Assembly: GCF_009930795.1 (NCBI RefSeq)
Contig: NZ_CP017146.1
Span: 248,001 to 312,000, forward strand
Direction: 5' to 3'
Origin: Marisediminicola antarctica
Lineage (GTDB): Bacteria; Actinomycetota; Actinomycetes; Actinomycetales; Microbacteriaceae
Length of the DNA stretch: 64,000 nt
Each line of letters begins with the position of its first letter. Positions within the stretch are counted from its first letter, which is position 1. The translations under genes were made by a program, and so were the position numbers. Below the pieces are notes generated by a model. It searched no databases and had not been told where the DNA came from. It saw only the letters and a program-made list of their open reading frames with translations. Below are positions 62,978 to 64,000 of the stretch, piece after piece.

Positions 62978-63028
62978 TCCGGATGCGCCGGGTCCGGATG
63001 CGCCGGGTCCGGATGCGCCGGGTCCGGA
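62978..63028. repeat. 15-bp coding repeat (GPGAS units)
   Basis: TCCGGATGCGCCGGG repeats at 62978, 62993 and 63008 with a partial fourth copy, encoding SGPGA-SGPGA-SGPGA in the secreted RseB-like protein. The units are a multiple of three and keep the reading frame. Confidence 0.9.
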
Positions 63029-63411
63029 GACGCCCGACAGGTCGGGGAGGCCGAGGTCGGATTTCTGCTCGACGGTGCCGGAAAAGGCGTCCACCTCTGA
63101 GGTGGCAACGAGCTCGAGGAGCTCGTCCGGAGCAATGTCGGGAAGGTCGGCGGCGGCCGTGGCGCCGAGAGGTGCGATGACTGCTCCCGCGACGATGACG
63201 GCGGGGACGATCACGGCGGGCAGCCACCGTGAGAGCCTCGCGGGCCCGGGCGTTCGACTCATGGAAGTGACCTCGTCACAAACGAATTCATTCCATCAGG
63301 CTACGCCCGGGCCACAGGCAGGAACAGGCCCCGCAACAAACCCGAGGTGTGCCACAGGGAACCGGTGGGCGGCCAGCGCGGTTGGTTAGCACTGTCGGTC
63401 AGCCCTGTTGG

Positions 63412-63867
63412 TTAGCGAGGAACGTCGCCGCGCCAGGCGCCCGTCGGGCTGTTGCGGCTCTCGATGAACTTCTTGAAGTTCTTCAGGTCGGACTTGATGA
63501 CGTGGTCGTCGACTCCGAAGACGGAGCCGACCTTCTCGAGGAATCCCTCGGCCTCCCAGTCGAGCTGCACGGTGACCCGCGAACTCGTGTCACTGAGCTT
63601 GTGGAAGGTCACGACTCCCGCGTGGTCCTCGTCGCCGCCGGTGCTGTTCCACGCGACGCGCTCATCCGCGTGCTGCTCGGAGATCGTCGCGTCGAATTCG
63701 CGCTCCACGCCGGCGATCTTGACCTTCCAATGGGTGTGTGTGTCGTCGATCTGGGTGATCGACTCGACGAAGCTCAGAAACTGCGGGAAGGACTCGAATT
63801 GGGTCCACTGGTTGTAGGCGATGCTCACGGGAACGTCGACGTCGATTGCTTCAATAACCTGAGTCAC
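63412..63867 (-). CDS. SRPBCC-family protein (polyketide cyclase/dehydrase-like)
   Basis: 151 aa from the GTG at 63867, with GAAGGAG upstream. SRPBCC fold: TQVIEAIDVDVPVSIAYNQWTQFESFPQFLSFVESITQ, then WKVKIAGVEREFDATI and a C-terminal helix. Members with this start (coenzyme Q-binding/Coq10-like) are small ligand-binding proteins, often stress-induced in actinobacteria. It follows a Dps-like gene on the same strand, consistent with a stress role. Confidence 0.85.
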   Translation of the reverse strand: MTQVIEAIDVDVPVSIAYNQWTQFESFPQFLSFVESITQIDDTHTHWKVKIAGVEREFDATISEQHADERVAWNSTGGDEDHAGVVTFHKLSDTSSRVTVQLDWEAEGFLEKVGSVFGVDDHVIKSDLKNFKKFIESRNSPTGAWRGDVPR

Positions 63868-63916
63868 TTCATGCTCCTTCGGTTGTTGGTGCTCGTGAAT
63901 CTGTGGAGTGGCGGTG

Positions 63917-64000
63917 CTAGGTGCGGCTGGTGCGTGAACGTGGCTTCGCGTTTCCCGCGCTGACCATCCAGGCGAACTGCTCAAGCTTCTCGATGATCGC
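63917..64000 (-). CDS. C-terminal end of a Dps/ferritin-like protein (partial)
   Basis: Only the last 27 residues are in the window: AIIEKLEQFAWMVSAGNA then KPRSRTSRT and a stop at 63917-63919. The helix ending EKLEQFAWMVSA resembles the final helix of Dps DNA-protection ferritins, with a basic tail. The gene starts beyond the right edge. Identification rests on this short segment. Confidence 0.55.
   Translation of the reverse strand, partial: AIIEKLEQFAWMVSAGNAKPRSRTSRT

Larger units (their letters stand above)
62091..63262 (-). pseudogene. Secreted RseB/LolA-like protein gene broken by a frameshift
   Basis: The N-terminal half reads from the ATG at 63262 (MSRTPGPARLSRWLPAVIV, a signal peptide; DLPDIAPDELLELVATSEVDAFSGTVEQ). 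The C-terminal half continues in another frame (PYELVLTPRDAQTLVGSVSIAVDS through to a stop at 62091). The break lies near 62628-62635 in a run of five G on the plus strand; one extra base would restore one frame of about 390 codons. Homologous in style to secreted LolA/RseB-fold proteins that partner ABC exporters or sigma-factor systems. Could be a sequencing error or a recent mutation. Confidence 0.8.

Overview
The window is a GC-rich, densely coded actinobacterial chromosome segment. Codon habits (frequent GCATCC and GATGCC), leaderless-looking or GTG starts, an F420-type LLM enzyme, a deazaflavin-dependent nitroreductase-like protein, GTP-type PEP carboxykinase and two ScfR/RamB-type regulators all suggest Actinomycetota, most likely Microbacteriaceae. 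No rRNA, tRNA or CRISPR array was seen. One insertion sequence (IS110 family, 30.2-31.8 kb) and several short repeat families are the only signs of mobility.

Layout. 0-10 kb: a partial HIT protein, an SDR, an alpha/beta hydrolase, a divergent sensor kinase/single-domain response regulator pair, a MarR-MFS efflux unit with a palindromic operator, and the three-gene circularly permuted ATP-grasp / alpha-E / transglutaminase cluster. 10-22.7 kb: a complete L-rhamnose regulon, made of a divergent LacI repressor with paired operators, a four-gene ABC importer, a mutarotase, an isomerase-like protein of unknown role, RhaI, a bifunctional aldolase-dehydrogenase and rhamnulokinase. 22.7-24.4 kb: NsrR and flavohaemoglobin (NO defence). 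24.4-30 kb: an APC permease, a D-2-hydroxyacid dehydrogenase and an FCD-type regulator with an LldR-like operator in front of L-lactate dehydrogenase and an FAH-family hydrolase.

30-43 kb: an IS110 element inserted into a cluster of hairpin repeats, a ScfR regulator divergent from PEP carboxykinase, a DUF222/HNH protein bracketed by REP-like repeats, and isocitrate lyase plus malate synthase divergent from a second ScfR paralogue. 43.7-50.5 kb: a disulfide-reductase-like flavoprotein, a drug-type ABC exporter, small flavoenzymes and a DsrE/TetR pair. 50.6-55.3 kb: a tightly overlapping operon (membrane protein, Crp/Fnr regulator, thioredoxin-like protein, hydrolase-OsmC fusion, GH15 enzyme). 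56.3-60.2 kb: kynureninase and an arginine/ornithine degradation unit under an Lrp regulator. 60.2-64 kb: an ABC transporter with a frameshifted secreted RseB/LolA-like partner, an SRPBCC protein and the end of a Dps-like gene.

The metabolic genes fit together. Rhamnose is cleaved to DHAP and L-lactaldehyde, the dehydrogenase domain makes L-lactate, and LldD can turn that into pyruvate. The glyoxylate shunt and PEP carboxykinase nearby serve growth on acetate-level or gluconeogenic substrates. The strongest candidates for something new are the IS110 element with a recognisable bridge-RNA layout, the five-gene redox operon at 50.6-55.3 kb, and the repeat-encoded protein tails scattered over several genes.
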